Source: Brachionus rotundiformis
Lineage: Eukaryota; Rotifera; Eurotatoria; Ploima; Brachionidae
Length of the DNA: 64,000 bases
Assembly: GCA_016802295.1 (NCBI GenBank)
Contig: JAESIW010000199.1
Coordinates: 148,095-212,094, forward strand
Direction of reading: 5' to 3'
Position 1 is the stretch's first letter. Every line of letters starts with the position of its first letter. This document shows, one piece after another, positions 1 through 12,576 of the stretch. A program made the translations under genes and the position numbers. The notes beneath the pieces are model-generated. The model searched no databases. It was not told the DNA's origin and saw only the letters and a program-made list of their open reading frames with translations.

Positions 1-979
1 ATCAATGATTTATTATGTTCGAAATTGGTAAAAACTGGAAACCATTAGTGTACTTTGGGGCCACAAAATAATTCACCATAGCCCGTAGCTTCAGGATAAT
101 TAAGCAACATATTCCAAAATTAGATTAAGCAAACAAATAAAAGATAAACATTTGTGTAGGCCTACATTGTAGCTAACAAGTGAAATCTTGCCTCATAAAT
201 CAAATTGCTTTTCTAATTATCTTATCTAGGAAAAAAATTGACATTTTCTATTAGAATGGTAATTTCTGGCTTTTATCTATGCACATAGAAAAAAATCGAT
301 ATCTAAAAGTCAAGAGATTTAGAACAATTCCATTATTGATATGTCTCCTTATAAATAATATTTACCATAAGATGTTTACCATAAGCTGCGTGGTTAAACA
401 CAAATGCATTAGGAAGCGTTTAAGTAAATAACCTTAATACAGACTAAAATAGATCGAATTAGTGTAAATAAAACAAGAATATTTAGCTTTAAAAAGAAAA
501 GAAAAAAGCCTAAAACGCCTGTAAAATAGAACTTTTTTGTTTATCTATTAGGTTGGCAAATTAAATTTAAAAGTGTTTGTTAGCTTGCTTTGTATAATAC
601 AAAGTATTCCAAGTAATCAATCAAACAAACTCAAAATACATTTCCCATCATTTTCTAATCAAATCTATTGAATTTTTTATGCTTATTTGCTGAGCTCAAA
701 TCCATTAGCCAGCCTAAACTTATTCCATAGAATATTTTATTCTTTAATCAATAGATAGGAATATTTTATGATTGATGCTCTGCACCTTAAGCAGCTTAGT
801 GTTCATAATCCATTTTAGGACAAAATAGAATCATCATATAACTTTTTTTTTGTATTTTATTTTAATTACAACAGACTTTATTTAATAATAAAATTTTTTG
901 TCTAAATTTAAAATTTTTATTTTGTCTAGAAAAAGATATAAATTGGAAAATAAAGTAAGATGTTTAATTAGTAGCCGCA
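1..979. other. AT-rich upstream region, no gene seen
   Basis: No open frame here has coding character. The stretch holds only AT-rich sequence with short homopolymer runs. The last part may include 5' UTR of srGAP, since an AG acceptor-like site lies just before the first ATG. Confidence 0.5.
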
Positions 980-3900
980 ATGTCGACCAATTCAACGTGT
1001 TCCACGAGCAGCGTGGCCTCGCCAGCGCTCATAAACTCCGTGTCACAGCTCATCCAGACAGCGGTGATCAACCCGAGCCCGGGCACGCCGAACAGCTCGG
1101 CGCTGCCGCCCGCCCAGGTCTTCTTCAACAGCCAAGAGGAGCGCACATACAAAAAAGAGAAGCAGATTTTGCTCGAATTCGAGACCAAATCCAAAGGTAA
1201 GAGACACATGCCATTCGGTTGCCAAGACATACAATCTTGGCCACCTGGAACCCTCTCTTTTCACTGAAAAAAAAAACAATAGAAAACTGGTTCGGGTATG
1301 GAAACAATGGGAATATTGGAGTAGAAGTGATTCTACGTGAGCAAAATAAATCTCTTGAAAAAATTAAATAATTCTTATTATTTTGCGACCTGTAAATCTC
1401 ACCGGTCCTTAACAAACAAATATTTACTTTCCAAGTTTTAAAATAATAAAAATAATGTTTCAGGTGTTTAAGAAATTTGCTTTTTTTTAATATATTAAAA
1501 AAATTTTTTTTTCTATTCTTTTATTCATTATAAAAAATATATATATCATAAAACACGAAACAATTCTAGTCAAAAACTATGTCAAATTTTAATTAAGAAC
1601 TATGTATTTAAAAAATTCTTATTTTTTTTTCTAAAAGTTATTTTCCCTAATTTCGGTCAGCTCATTTAAAAGTTAAATTAGAAATTTTGTTTTCATAGAA
1701 ATGACCGATCAAGTGACACAGCCGGTCAGAATAGCCAGGCTCACATCGGACACGGACTTGAGCGTGTTTCAGCGCCGCAATAGCTCGCTTAGGCACCGCT
1801 CTTACTCTTTTCTCATTCCCAATAAGCTGTTTGCTCACAACTCTAGGTCCCTAAGCCACCACAGCCTGAACCACTTTGACACCTGTGATTGGAGACGAAA
1901 ATTTTATAAGTCTAGAACAAGTTAAACATAAAGATTTTTTTTATTTTTATGAATAAAATTTTATTGTATAAAAAAGAGAAATTTTTTTTTTATTATCTTT
2001 TTTTTATGTTAAGATGTGAAGAACCAGCTGAACGAGGGCATCAAGTGTCTCGAGCAGCGCTTGGACACGCAAATAAGCATAATGTACGAGCTGCAGGACT
2101 ATTTCAAAAAAAGGGCCGAAGTGGAGATGCAGTACTCGCGGGACTTGGACAAGTTGAACAAGCAAATCCTGGCCAGACACAAGTCCGAGAAGACAAAGTG
2201 ATTTTTATCTAATCTTATCTAGTTGAAATTGGTTTTTAATTGTTTTTGAATAAGACGCGAGACATGGCACTTGCACTCGACTTTCAAGCTGTGGGAAGCG
2301 CTGCTGAACGACACCAGACAGCACTCGAAGTACCACCAGGTGGCCAGCGAGATATGCTCCAAGTATGTGGGCGACCGGTTCGACGAGATAATCGAGGACA
2401 TCAGGCGCATGTTCATCAAGTGCAAGGGAATCGGCCAGGCCGCACACGAGGAGATTTCCAAGGTGGTTGGCGAGCTGAATGGCGCCATGAAGACCTACCA
2501 CGAGTACCAGAGCGAGGCCAAGCAAGCCGAGGACAAGCTCAAGTATGTCCAGGCCCAAAAGCCCAAAGTGGAAAAGCAAAAAAGCAAAAAAAAGCTCAAA
2601 CAGTTCGAGAAACAAGTCGAAAAACGCCTCCACAAATACACAGATACCAAGGTAAAGTCGTTCAAAGCCAGAAATGAGTACATACTAAGCATCGATTCAG
2701 CCAATGCTTGCATTAATAAATTTTGCACCGATGACATTGGTGACATTGTTGATGTAAGTTAATAGTTTAAAACTTTTCGAATAAAATACAATTAAAATAA
2801 TTGAATAATAAAAAAAAATTATTATTTATTTGCTTTATGTTTTGGTTCAGGTAAAATTTTGTCTGAGAGAGATAAAAAATTTTAAATTAACAAACAAAAA
2901 AAAAAAAAATTATCTTTTAAATTATTTTTTTATTTACAATTAATATAAATTTTTAAAATATTCTTCTGAGTTATTAAATTATGATAAAGATTATTTTATG
3001 ATTATGAGATTAGCTAGAAAAAAGCTTAAAGTTAGCAATTTATAAACAGACTTCAAGCTTTATCTAAAAAAAGTCGAATCGATTAATTACTAAAGGCTTA
3101 AGCTAGATAAGCTTGTTTAGATTAAGAATTGAATTTTTTATTTTAATTATCAAATGTGTCAGTTTATTCTATCATGTTGAACTAAATGGAGCATAATATA
3201 CATTCAGTATGATAAGATAGAGGAGAATAGATTTTTAATTTAGTTTATTAATGTTAATTTTTTAAAAATTGTTAATTTTAAATGAAAATAAAATTTTAGC
3301 AAGCAAAACAAAAAATGTCCTAAAATGACCATAGTATATTTGATTTTTGTCCCAAAATTGTTTATTCAGTAAAACAAATAAAAAACTTAAAAAATAATAA
3401 ACTTAAATTTAAATGAAAACAAAATTTTAATTTTAAAAAATGGCACCTGTTAAGAGTGCAAAGCCTAAATTTACCATTTTTCTTAAGTGTACTGACTTTG
3501 GTTTTCACGCATCGGTTGCCAAGTGCATCTACATATATCTCTCTGCACAAGAGAACGTAAAGCGTTCGCGTCAGCTCACTGTTGACCAGATAAGCCGGTG
3601 CATTGGCGATTTGGACTCGAATGCGGACAAACAAAAGTACCTGGACTATTTTCGATCTGTTTTTAACATAAAGAGCAAATTTCAGTTCGAGCCACACAAG
3701 GGCGATGAGGTGGCACAAGTGAACGCCCAGTCGTTGATACGGCTCGAAATGGAGCAGCGCTACGAACAGATGGACCAGCGTCTGAAGACGCTCAAGACCG
3801 AGAATGATGAAATTTTCAAGACCATAGAGGCTACTGAAAAATCTCTGCTAAACTATTTTGATTTGAAAAATTGTGACATGTCCGATTTGTTCCGCGATCT

Positions 3901-6900
3901 AAACTTGCCCAATCATTCGCTGGGTCCGAAGCAAAAAAGACTGGAAATAGAGGACTATTATGTCCAGAAAGTAAAGCAGTACACCATCAGCTCGAATTTG
4001 ATTGCTCGTTTGGAGGCCAGACACAGAATGATGCAAAAAGCGCTCAATGGTTGCGTGAATAGCACAGAAAAACAGACTTTGGACAAGTTCAACCAGTTGA
4101 TAAATATGGAAAAAAAGAAAAAAATTGGCAAATCGCCCACAATTGGTCAACCGAGACTGTTCGGCGGAAAACTAATAGAATACATAAATGTAACTAAGCA
4201 GGAAATACCATTGATAATGACCAGTTGTATTAGGGCCATAAATCGTTTGGGTCTTCACAATCAAGGCATTTTTCGTATACCTGGTTCTCAATTAGAAATA
4301 AATCAATTCAAAGAAGCATTTGAAAAAGGCGAAGATCCACTAATTACTGTGAATCCGCGCGAAATGAACTCAGTTGCCGGTGTTCTAAAGCTTTACCTAA
4401 GAGAGCTTAAAGAGCCATTGTTTCCCAAAGAGCTGTACGACACATTCATCAATTCCTTAAGGGTTAGCCCAAATCAAAATACAATCAGTGAAGTGTCTGG
4501 ATCTGCGGATATGACCACTAGTTCATCTCCGATTGAAAGCATTGAAGCTATTAAGATTGACAATATCAGAAAGGCTATGTGCCAGGTACCAAAACCAATC
4601 TTCATAATACTACGATATTTTTTCTCATTTTTGAATCAGTAAGTAATTTTATTTTTAAATTATTATTTAATTTATTAAATTAATAAATAGTTTCTTTTTC
4701 ATCATGAAAATAAAATATATGTATATACTAATTTTGAAAGCTTATGAACCTCAGCTTATAATTAAAATTATCACTTTTTAAACTTATTTTAAAAAAATAC
4801 CTTTGATACCTTTTTTTATGTCTAAATCCTAATTAATTTAAATTTTTTAATAGCTAAGGTTGATTGGAAAAAATTTTTTTCTCTCTTTTATTAAGTGCCT
4901 TTATCTGAATTTTAATATAAAAGAAAAATTTTCAAAAAGACTAATTAAATTAATTGAAAATAATCTTATACTCTTTTTATTAAGTGTTAATTTTTATTAA
5001 ATATTAGAAAATATCTGGAAAAAAAAATTAAATTAAATTGTAAAATTTTTAATTCTTATTTAATTATTAAAACTAATTTATTACTATTTATTAAAACGCA
5101 AAAATAATTGATATAGTTATCTTTTAGTATTTATAATTTAATTTTTTAATTAATTAGTCTGAGCGAGTTCAAAGACGAGAACATGATGGATGCGTACAAT
5201 ATAGCCATATGCTTGGCTCCAACTTTGATCCCTGTGCCTGATGACAAAAAGGACCAAGTCAACCACCAGACTGACACCATTGAGCTCATTAAGCTAATAA
5301 TACAAAACAGTGATGAAGTATTTTCGATGGAATGCGATGGTCCAGTGTACGAAAAATTCGACAGTGAGATTGACAATGAGGAGATGGATGACATAACTGA
5401 TGATGAGGACGAATCGGAAAAGCAGTTTACCAAAAATTTGTCTGATGATGGTAAGTTGGTTTTTTACTTTTTTCTCCTTTGTTAATCCATGCACTTATCC
5501 GTTTTGACTTGTCCTTGCCTGTTTTAGCGACTAGTCTTATCGAGACACCGTCGCCAAGAATCCGCATTACCGGTGTCTCATCCGAGTCCATCTCACCATT
5601 GGGTTTTAACCGCCTGAGTCAGCCAAATTTTCCACTCAAGCAAGAAAAGCGCCGATTTTCATCTTCATCGGCAAATACCAGCTTTTTTTCTTCATCATCC
5701 TCGTCCAATACCATGGCAAATAGTCAGCAAAGATCGTCTTCTTCATCCAGCTCGGTGTCAAATTTCTTTCTACATGGAAGCTCTACACCAAATAGCACGG
5801 CTACCACGCCGACCCAACCCAATCTTGGATTTGTCACCGAGGAAGACCGACCATTTAGTCTGAACACGAGCGTTGACGTTGATTCTCTTATCAAAAAGGT
5901 TGACGAGCTGATTGAGACAGATGTTTAATTTTTTTTTAAATTTAATTTAAAAAGTTCATCGATTCTTAAAATGGTAAAAGTTTGCTTTATTGAGCATGGG
6001 TGCACTAACTGTTCGCTCATTTTAAGTCTTGGTTGTATCTTTTTTTGCCAAGTTAACCAAGTTAAATTAAGACTTGCATGATTTGGTAAAAGATAATTTA
6101 AATATAATATTAATAATTTTAATCTCTTAAAATAATTAAATTAAATTTTAGTTTAAAAATTTTTAATTGATTTAAGATTTTATTTCTTAATTAGAAGAAA
6201 AAAAAGATAAAAATATTTGAAAAAAATGTTGATTGTTTACCAACTGTTTGGAAATATTTTTTTAATTTTATCTGATCTGTTTTTTATTTTTGGTTAAACT
6301 AACTTTGAGAACTAACGAGATGTGTTTGGATTAAAAATTAAAAATTAATTAATATAAAATAATTAAATTAAATTGTTTAATTTAATTGTAGAGTTTTATT
6401 GCACAGAAGCCATAGCTTTGTACGACTACAAAGGTCGTAGTGACAAAGAGCTTACTTTTAAGAAAGGCTCTATTTTCGCGATTAGGGGACAACTATCGGC
6501 AGACTGGTGGCAAGGCTCCTTGTTATCCCCGAGCTCGAATGACAGCATAAACTCGAGCACCCCGACCCGCATCGGCTACATACCTGACAAATACATTGCT
6601 TTAAGATCTTCCCGCAAGTAACTTTTGCATGGTAAAAGTACAAATATCTTATCTTATCTTGTTTTTTTCAACTTAGAAGAATTAGATCGAACGCGTCCAC
6701 TCCGCAAGCAAATATGACCCACAACTCCAAAGCAATAAACCCTGTTTTAATGTCAACTTCAATGAAAGACTCGTTGATATCTGGCAAACAGTCGTCGAGT
6801 CTGACAAGCTCTAGTTTGAACAACATAAGCACACCATCAAGCTCCAGAAACATGAACGAATTTGGTGACATAAAAGAAAGTGACATTCTAGATGATGACA

Positions 6901-7604
6901 ACGAGTCTTGCTCGTTTGGCCAATACAACTCGTTCCGGTCCATGTCCATTGCCAGTCAGAACACTTATAAACTGCCCATAAAACAGCGCAATTACTCAAC
7001 CAACTCGGCATTGTCAGGATACAGTACAAACACACAGAGCAGCCAAGTTTCCTATTACACCATGAAAAATGCGACACCAAAGTCCGACGAGCAGTCAAGT
7101 GTGGACGAAATATTGTCCAATGGTAAACAAAGATTAAAAATGAACCAGATCGAGGACGCTCTGGCCTCGGTACTGGATGACATGAAACAGCTTGACTTTA
7201 CCAAACAAGAGTCCAAGCGACCCGATTTGGTAATTGACTTGCCAATTAGTTTTCTGGTCAACACTCCCACCGGGCCTAAGAATCCAACTCCGAGAAGCTT
7301 TAGCCTATCTGTGGAAACAAGTGACAAAAGTGATGACCAACTGAAGAGTGAGTCGACCACTTCAACAGAATCGTCGCTCACTTCTTCCTCATCGTGCTCA
7401 ATCAAGCTCGACAATGAAAAATATGAAAAAAAGAAGCCTCCGCCACTAATGAAAAAGCCGGACAAGTCCGAGGAATTGATGAAAAAGCTGGCTAAATCAC
7501 CAGAGAATAATCAATCGGAATGCTCCTCGCCTACATGTTCCATTCAAAGTTCCAAACCAGCTCTTGGTGCGCGTTTGTCCAATAGCAAGGCTACAGATGT
7601 GTGA
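980..7604 (+). CDS. SRGAP: SLIT-ROBO Rho GTPase-activating protein (srGAP)
   Basis: This gene encodes an inverse F-BAR, RhoGAP and SH3 protein. The family bends plasma membrane and switches off Rac/Cdc42-type GTPases downstream of Robo. I place exons at 980-1196, 2014-2197, 2255-2753, 3488-4638, 5158-5450, 5528-5922, 6394-6617 and 6677-7604, all in phase, giving about 1296 aa; vertebrate srGAPs are near 1100. The F-BAR domain begins around KCLEQRLD and YFKKRAEVEMQYSRDLDKL. The RhoGAP domain carries the arginine-finger motif GIFRIPGS and the conserved LKLYLRELKEPLFP. The SH3 domain is in exon 6394-6617 (ALYDYKGRSDKELTFKKG, DWWQG). The C-terminal 300 residues are Ser-rich, Thr-rich and probably disordered. 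A start at 3440 is rejected because residues before 3488 read as intron. Family identity is secure; exact junctions are by eye. Confidence 0.93.
1699..1920 (+). other. SRGAP: Possible in-frame cassette exon of srGAP
   Basis: A 222-nt open segment lies in the 817-nt first intron of srGAP. It is bounded by a TAG acceptor before 1699 and a GT donor (GTTAAA) after 1920, both in phase 1. Including it would add 74 residues (RRNSSLRHRSYSF and similar) inside the N-terminal F-BAR region without breaking frame. Skipping it joins exon 1 to exon 2014-2197 with the spacing expected for srGAPs. Base composition is much less AT-rich than the surrounding intron. It could instead be an alternative first exon, since ATG lies at 1701. 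Confidence 0.45.
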
Positions 7605-8028
7605 AATAAAACTCAAATGTAAAATAGAATCGAATTTTTTTTTTATTTTAATAATTTTATTTTTTTTAAATATTTTTTTATATTTTAACAATGCTGGTGC
7701 TCATCGAGTCAAATGACGTGTCGATTGATTTTCCTGTGCGTTTGTGAAGACTTCGAAGTTTTTTTAATTACGAGTTTATTATTATTATTATTTTTATTTT
7801 TATTTTTTTTTCTCATGTTTGATAAATAGCTTGGAATGAACATTTTTTTAAATGATATAAATTTACGTTAATCGTTGCCTTTCAATTTTAAATAAATAAA
7901 ATTTAATCAACTTACTTTTATTAATTAACTTTTTTAATTATAATTAAAAAAGAATGATTTAGTAAATGGCATTGTTTTTCGGTAGCAGCTATAGATAAAA
8001 ATAGAATAAAAGAGATAATTATTTTTCT
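7605..8028. other. srGAP 3' flank, no gene seen
   Basis: AT-rich DNA after the srGAP stop. The first part is presumably 3' UTR. No coding frame or RNA gene is visible. Confidence 0.5.
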
Positions 8029-8803
8029 TAATATCAATCGATTGGAAATAATCAGGATACTATATAGATAAAAGTATTAGTTGTATTTTTAAAAAATTAA
8101 TGATAGCTTTGAGCATTGAAGGTATTTAAGTTACAATTGAACCAATTATTAAAAAAAAATTTTTTAATCAACTAGTCTCTTGATTATNNNNNNNNNNNNN
8201 NNNNNNNNNNNNNNNNNNNNNNNNNNNNNNNNNNNNNNNNNNNNNNNNNNNNNNNNNNNNNNNNNNNNNNNNNNNNNNNNNNNNNNNNNNNNNNNNNNNN
8301 NNNNNNNNNNNNNNNNNNNNNNNNNNNNNNNNNNNNNNNNNNNNNNNNNNNNNNNNNNNNNNNNNNNNNNNNNNNNNNNNNNNNNNNNNNNNNNNNNNNN
8401 NNNNNNNNNNNNNNNNNNNNNNNNNNNNNNNNNNNNNNNNNNNNNNNNNNNNNNNNNNNNNNNNNNNNNNNNNNNNNNNNNNNNNNNNNNNNNNNNNNNN
8501 NNNNNNNNNNNNNNNNNNNNNNNNNNNNNNNNNNNNNNNNNNNNNNNNNNNNNNNNNNNNNNNNNNNNNNNNNNNNNNNNNNNNNNNNNNNNNNNNNNNN
8601 NNNNNNNNNNNNNNNNNNNNNNNNNNNNNNNNNNNNNNNNNNNNTAATATCAATCGATTGGAAATAATCAGGATACTATATAGATAAAAGTATTAGTTGT
8701 ATTTTTAAAAAATTAATGATAGCTTTGAGCATTGAAGGTATTTCAGTTACAATTGAACCAATTATTAAAAAAAAATTTTTAATCAACTAGTCTCTTGATT
8801 ATA
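8029..8803. repeat. 159-bp direct duplication flanking an N gap
   Basis: Bases 8029-8187 and 8645-8803 are nearly identical, differing at about one substitution and one A/T run length. They sit exactly on either side of the run of Ns. The simplest reading is two contig ends that overlap but were scaffolded with an estimated gap instead of merged. A genuine tandem duplication is the alternative. Confidence 0.9.
8188..8644. other. Assembly gap (457 Ns)
   Basis: An unbroken run of N. The open frames reported across it are artefacts of unknown bases. Confidence 1.
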
Positions 8804-9004
8804 ATTAAACTTTCTTTTATCAAATAATTAATATTTTTTCCGCTAAATTTAATTATCTTTTTTCTTCTCTTTTTTTAATACAAGATATTTAATATACGAT
8901 TGAAATTAATTGTGTAAACTGAGAATTTAGTTTAATTATATTTGGTTGATTTTAATTGACTTTGAGACTCAATTAAGATGAATATTAAAAACTTTAAAAC
9001 AAAT

Positions 9005-9932
9005 GGTATTTTAATTTTTAAATTCAACTATCTAAATATTTAAAGACATTTATCTTTTGTTTTAATAAAATTAGAAGCGCATTCGCTCAAAACTGACTTC
9101 TTTAATAAAAATTGGATTTTGCCAATCGTTTGTTGCCAAGTGTAGTAAAAAATTTAGCGTCTGGATGAGCATTTTTTGTTTGCTTCATTAGCGATAGCTA
9201 TCATATCTAAGTTTGGAATACAAATTTTTCTTTCCTCTTATGTGTAATTATTATAGCTTGGAAAAACCATTTATTATTAAATTTTAAAACAAATTATTAA
9301 ATTAATTACGTAATATTTTTATATATGTATATTTTTTTAATCTAGTCAATTTACAATTAAAAATGTATAAGCATTGGAAATGTAGCCTAGAACCAATATG
9401 GCTGATGCTTATTAAAAAAACTATAAAAATTTGCCATTATTTTTTTTGAGACAAAATTATTATCATATTTGGATTAAAAAATATTTTTCTTAAATCAAAT
9501 TAGAAATTCATTCATTAAAATATTCTATTAAGGTCCAAATTTTGGTTTTGCAAATCTTTTTCTTTATTAATTTTAGTTCAAATCATCACAATCAACGTCA
9601 CGTGATACTTTCAATTAAATAGATAATTTTTCCAGGCAATCAGATAATTAGACAAAAAAGAATTGAAAAAAATTTGTATTCCAAACTTAGAGTAGATGCC
9701 TATCGCTAGTGAAGCATGTTTAATCACAAAAAATACTTATCCAGACACAAAACTTTTAAAATCTGAGTAAATTTTTTACTTCACTTGGCAAAAAAAGATT
9801 GGATTTTGTTTAAATTTTGCACAATTTTTTTTAAAGCACTCAATTTTGAGCAAAAGCGCTTCTAATTTTATTAAAACAAAAGATATATGTCTTTAAATAT
9901 TTAGATAGTTGAATTTTTAAAATTAAAATACC
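9005..9932. mobile_element. Foldback / MITE-like element with long inverted arms
   Basis: Bases 9005-9233 are the imperfect reverse complement of 9661-9932. Shared landmarks include GGTATTTTAATTTT at the outer tips, TTAGAAGCGC, and CTAAGTTTGGAATACAAA at the inner ends. The loop of about 430 bp is AT-rich and has no open frame. I see no convincing target-site duplication. The structure fits a non-autonomous DNA transposon or foldback element; the family is not identified. Confidence 0.7.
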
Positions 9933-10214
9933 TGATCGAAACAATCAGATAGTGAGAAAATGGCAAAGGGATGCAGGCAACTACATATACTCATTTGAAA
10001 AAAAAAAAAAACAAAAAAATAAACATCATTTAATAATTAAAATTTAAAATTTTTGTTTATAAATCAAATGAATAAAAATTTATCTTTTACCAAGAATCAT
10101 CATGATTGTCGACATTAAGCTGAATAGAATTAAAATTCCACGAATACCATGTATTTTTTCTTGTTCTCGTTCTGTGATAGAATCGATAAATGTTGCTTGC
10201 CATTTAGGGCTCAA

Positions 10215-10222
10215 TATAAATA
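10215..10222 (+). promoter_or_regulatory. TATA box of the EF-hand protein gene
   Basis: TATAAATA lies 66 bp upstream of the ATG at 10288 and would place transcription start near 10245. The following leader is short and unbroken. It is the clearest core promoter motif in the window and suits a highly expressed structural gene; this is inference. Confidence 0.5.
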
Positions 10223-10287
10223 CTTCTTGCTTGGCTTGGAAATTTCCATTATTTAATCAATAAAGAAATTCAACATTAAGTTCCAAA

Positions 10288-11547
10288 ATGAGCACAAGTG
10301 GCGCATCAGCCTTTAGTTTTTCATCTGGCCCTATCTACCAAACATACGGCTCTAACTCGATCGACAACATAGTCGACAACGCCCTACGTCGCAGCTACTC
10401 GGCTCTCAATCTAAACCAAAGCGATAACTACCACACACTGAGCCAAGCCTATTTGCCAGAACAACAAAACCAAGTTAATCTAACCTCTAATGCTCTTACT
10501 TTGGCTAATACCAACCTTGAGACCAGAGGTAACTGCAAATTCCTGCCACCCATTTCCTTGGACCAGTACAAGCTGAACAATGACCCTAATCCGGAAATTA
10601 TTCGCAAAAAACCAACTGACAAAGTAAGGTACAGACAAGATGTGGCAATAAGATTTTTGGAGCCACCACTACCACCAAAACACGGCGATATTGTCGTGAG
10701 ACAATTGCCCAATCGTCAAATAGCGCCAGCTCCTCCACTGATTGTGCGTCAAGCACCACCAAAACCAGCCGATCCAGCTCCATTACTATTACGCGAAGCC
10801 CCACCACAACTTCCACCAAGAATACCAGAGACCACAGTACTCGTACCAGGTAAAGTTTTGCCTCCACCAGCTAGAAAAGTAGTCGTTGAGCGATTGCCAC
10901 CCATTCCACCAAAACCACAGCAAATTTTTGTCGAAAAATGGCTTCCATTCAAGCAACAGAAGAGACGCGTTGTGTTCCATCCTGCCGAGCCTGATTGTGT
11001 GTTGCCAAATCCAAAAAATTTAGTCATTCAATGGGAGGCTCCAGAAGTAGAAATCACTCGCGAATACAAGAACTTGGGAACTCAATTGGCCGATCCAGAT
11101 GAGTATGTGAGACGATATGGCTCGGAGTTGATGAGACATGAAGAGTTTAGAAATGCTGCTGACCGCATTGGCGCTCCAGAGACCGTCACATCTTTGGACA
11201 GTCACCGTGAGCTCGGTCTGCCCGAGTTGGAAGGTGAAGTAGAAGCTTTGAGACTGGTAGATTTGGAAAGAAATGGTTTAAGCGAATACAGATCATATTT
11301 GACCAATTTGGGAGTAAGCTATGACTCAGCTTCATTCAGCTCGACCGCCAGTCCTTTCGGTCTGATCACCTCGACCGACTCGGCCAATTTGATCTCTGTC
11401 AATGAGGCTCAGAACATTGCCAATGATGTCAACGCAAGCACCGAGAGACCTGTAAATGATGCCGAATTAAGAGCCTATTTCAACTCGCTTGACTCCAATG
11501 GAGATGGTGTTATCACCTACGATGAATTAAGACAAGCTACTTTGTAA
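10288..11547 (+). CDS. Alveolin/epiplasmin-like Pro-rich repeat protein with C-terminal EF-hand
   Basis: Single-exon gene, 419 aa. Residues about 120-235 are a run of short Pro-, Val- and Arg-rich units such as IVVRQLPNRQIAPAPP, VVVERLPPIPPKP and FVEKWLPFKQQKRRVVFHP. These resemble the repeats of protist epiplasmin/alveolin-type membrane-skeleton proteins. A conserved-looking central block follows (YVRRYGSELMRHEEFRNAADRIG), then one EF-hand loop near the C-terminus (DSNGDGVITYDE) with the canonical D-x-N/D-x-D-G spacing. There is no signal peptide or membrane segment. A Ca2+-responsive cytoskeletal or cortical role is inferred. A TATA box sits 66 bp upstream. The family call rests on pattern recognition only. 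Confidence 0.6.
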   Translation: MSTSGASAFSFSSGPIYQTYGSNSIDNIVDNALRRSYSALNLNQSDNYHTLSQAYLPEQQNQVNLTSNALTLANTNLETRGNCKFLPPISLDQYKLNNDPNPEIIRKKPTDKVRYRQDVAIRFLEPPLPPKHGDIVVRQLPNRQIAPAPPLIVRQAPPKPADPAPLLLREAPPQLPPRIPETTVLVPGKVLPPPARKVVVERLPPIPPKPQQIFVEKWLPFKQQKRRVVFHPAEPDCVLPNPKNLVIQWEAPEVEITREYKNLGTQLADPDEYVRRYGSELMRHEEFRNAADRIGAPETVTSLDSHRELGLPELEGEVEALRLVDLERNGLSEYRSYLTNLGVSYDSASFSSTASPFGLITSTDSANLISVNEAQNIANDVNASTERPVNDAELRAYFNSLDSNGDGVITYDELRQATL

Positions 11548-12576
11548 ATTAAATCCTCTATACTCATCGAAAAAGAGCTCCTTAGCTCATAACAGAAATT
11601 TTGGCTATTAATTTCTATTATCTATTTATTTTTTCTTAAACTTAAGGAGAAATTTTTTTTATCAGGCTTAATTTATAATGTTTTATTTTCTCGAATAAAT
11701 TAAAATATTTTCAAATTTTTATTGTTTTTTATTTTTTGTTAATTAATAAAGAAAATTTTGATATTATTTTTTTTAAGAATTATTTTTTTTTTCAATCAAT
11801 TGTCTTAAACTAATTAGTAGACACAAATTTAAAGCAAGCAAAAATATGTCACCTTATTTTGAAAGTTTTTCTTGAATTTTTCTTGTTTGTATTTTAAAAT
11901 TGTCTATTAATAGATAAAATCTTGAAAATAATGATTCTTATTTTAGTTAAAATTAATTGAATTGATAAATGTTGGTAGAAAAGCTCTAGTCTAGGAAAAA
12001 AAAAGTTTTAAATTAACAAATTTCTTTTGGATCTAATTAAATTATATAATTTGAAAAGGATTTTAGCCAAGTTCCAGAAAAGGTTTAGAAATTAATCAAT
12101 TAAAAATATTTTATCTTAAATTATAATTAAACTAACAAAAAATTGCTTTAAATTATGAATGATTTGAAATTCAAAACTTAATCATAAAAGACTAATTTTG
12201 AATTGATTTTTGTTTTATTTTCTAAAAAATCAATTTAAGCAAACAAATTTATTTTGTTTATAAATTATTGAGATACATTAAAATTCTATATTAAAATATA
12301 TTTTTAAAACAAACTTTAAGAAAAAATGATGTCTTTTCTAAATTACTTAAGTTTACAAACAAAAAGAATTGAAGTTGAAAAAAATGGAATTCTTTTCTAA
12401 ATTGGCCAAGCTTAGTTTCCAAATTTACCTTGATTTTGGATAGAAAAATTAGTTAAACATTCAAATGGCAAATAAATAAAAATTTATTCAAAAATAGAAA
12501 AATAGATATATCAAAAATTCAAAAATAGATATATCTATTTTCCGATTTGAGAAGGATATTTTCATTTTATTTAGTT
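11548..12576. other. AT-rich intergenic DNA, no gene seen
   Basis: Contains the 3' flank of the EF-hand gene, with an AATAAA-type signal near 11694, followed by AT-rich sequence. A short near-palindromic ATAGATATATCTAT-like motif occurs near 12500-12540. No gene is recognised. Confidence 0.5.

Noticed and set aside
3440..3487. ATG and 16 codons before the srGAP exon at 3488
   Set aside because: Residues before the TTAAG acceptor do not match srGAP, while the sequence from CTDFGFHAS joins correctly to the preceding exon.
8168..8653. Open frames on both strands across the N run
   Set aside because: They consist of unknown bases and carry no information.
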